13,089 nt of DNA, taken from contig JAEDGE010000050.1 of NCBI GenBank assembly GCA_016297675.1, positions 1 through 13,089 on the forward strand, given 5' to 3'. How positions within the stretch are numbered: position 1 is the stretch's first letter; every line of letters starts with the position of its first letter. A model generated the notes under the pieces. The model was given only the letters and a program-made list of their open reading frames with translations, was not told the origin of the DNA and did no database searches. This document shows, in pieces, positions 12,280-13,089 of the stretch. The stretch comes from Oscillospiraceae bacterium (GTDB lineage Bacteria; Bacillota; Clostridia; Oscillospirales; Ruminococcaceae). The position numbers and the translations under genes are program-made.

Positions 12280-13089
12280 CTATTTCCAATCTGCTGATAA
12301 GCCAGCTGCCTTTTTTGCATAATAGGTCAGTACTTGTACAGCATCTTCCACAGAAATGACACCATCATAATCTACATCACCGGCTGCCATTCCGCAAAAT
12401 GTTTTGGAGTTGACGGATAGGCTTGCAGAGCGTTTTGCATAATAAGTCAAGATAGAAACGGCATCTTCGACTGCTACTTGTTGATTCTGATCCACATCTC
12501 CGGGTGTGGCAAGAATCGGCTGATAGAAATGATACCAGAGATCACAGTTTGTTTGCACGATGCTTTGATTTGACCCAAGTATAACATATGTTATCATATC
12601 AATATCGCCTGCATCGACATAGCCGTTTGCGTTCAAATCTGCATAAACACACTGTCGTGGGGAAAGAAGCGTAGTTCCATTCATATGTTTTTGCATAATA
12701 TCAATATCAAACACACTGACATTGCCATCAAAATTCACATCCCCATACCGACTGGTGACGGGGACATTTCCGTATCGGCTGTACCAGGATAATTTAGAAC
12801 GGGTGACAGATTCTGTATTTGTTCCCAGATAGATATCTACTATGATATTCGTATCATCACTATTTATGACACCATCTGCATTTAAATCAGCGTAGATTTT
12901 TTGTCTTGTGGTAAACGTTGTGGTGCCACTTATGTAATCGTTTATGAGACTGATGTCAAATACACTGCTCCTGCCGTCATCATTGACATCTCCATAATCA
13001 CTGAGATTGACGTTGATGGCAGATGCCGTGAGGGACAGACTGTTTATCAGTAAGCAGGGCAATACAGCACATAGGGCAGCGTATTTTTT
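12280..13089 (-). CDS. Secreted triple-dockerin protein (5' end outside window)
   Basis: 269 residues are visible, and the frame stays open to the right edge, so the start codon is beyond it; the in-frame TTG at 13062 is not the start. The first visible residues (KKYAALCAVLPCLL) and TASA near residues 21-24 read as a signal peptide. Three dockerin modules follow at about 33-89, 116-172 and 197-264. Each has two calcium loops of the EF-hand type, for example DVNDDGRSSVFD and DLNADGVINSDD, and DVDYDGVISVED in the third. Modules 1 and 2 with their Trp-containing linkers form an 83-residue duplication. No catalytic or carbohydrate-binding domain is seen. Dockerins bind cohesins in cellulosomes, so a scaffold-linking role is inferred. 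Confidence 0.88.
   Translation of the reverse strand, partial: KKYAALCAVLPCLLINSLSLTASAINVNLSDYGDVNDDGRSSVFDISLINDYISGTTTFTTRQKIYADLNADGVINSDDTNIIVDIYLGTNTESVTRSKLSWYSRYGNVPVTSRYGDVNFDGNVSVFDIDIMQKHMNGTTLLSPRQCVYADLNANGYVDAGDIDMITYVILGSNQSIVQTNCDLWYHFYQPILATPGDVDQNQQVAVEDAVSILTYYAKRSASLSVNSKTFCGMAAGDVDYDGVISVEDAVQVLTYYAKKAAGLSADWK

Noticed and set aside
13060..13062. TTG at 13062 as the start of the dockerin gene
   Set aside because: The frame remains open to the window edge and the upstream codons (KKYAALCAVL) complete a typical signal peptide.

Overview
The window looks chromosomal and comes from a Gram-positive, Clostridia-type anaerobe, most likely a Ruminococcus-like member of the Oscillospiraceae. 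This is an inference from four things: a complete F-type ATP synthase operon of Firmicutes style, strong AGGAGG ribosome sites with consensus sigma-A promoters, a ROK glucokinase, and a secreted protein built of dockerin modules, which are typical of cellulosome- or amylosome-forming ruminococci. No transposase of a classical insertion sequence, phage gene, CRISPR array, tRNA or rRNA was seen.

Layout. Minus strand, 6616 down to 4: promoter, structured leader, then atpB, two near-identical atpE genes, atpF, atpH, atpA, atpG, atpD and atpC, tightly packed with overlaps or short gaps. Together they encode all eight subunit types of a proton-type F1Fo ATP synthase. From 6472 to 7578 there is no protein gene, but the stretch is rich in signals, all facing the atp operon: a promoter followed about 150 bases later by an intrinsic terminator (a likely small RNA, 7257 to 7100), a second promoter at 6901-6929, a 173-bp element that folds into two adjacent perfect cloverleafs (6710-6882), and the atp promoter itself (6588-6616). 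Next come purB (adenylosuccinate lyase) with its own promoter, and an Rpn/PD-(D/E)XK-family nuclease gene, both on the minus strand.

Plus strand, 10167 to 12163: a promoter divergent from the Rpn gene, a 16-codon upstream reading frame, a membrane-anchored GH25 lysozyme, then a ROK-family glucokinase preceded by overlapping inverted repeats. A strong two-way terminator separates it from a convergent minus-strand gene that runs off the right edge and encodes a signal peptide followed by three dockerin modules and no catalytic domain.

How they fit: the atp operon supplies energy coupling, purB acts in AMP synthesis and glucokinase feeds glycolysis, so most of the window is housekeeping. The GH25 enzyme and the dockerin protein act outside the membrane. 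The most unusual material lies in the non-coding kilobase between purB and atpB, in the duplicated c-subunit genes with a 75-bp identical tract, and in the triple-dockerin protein.
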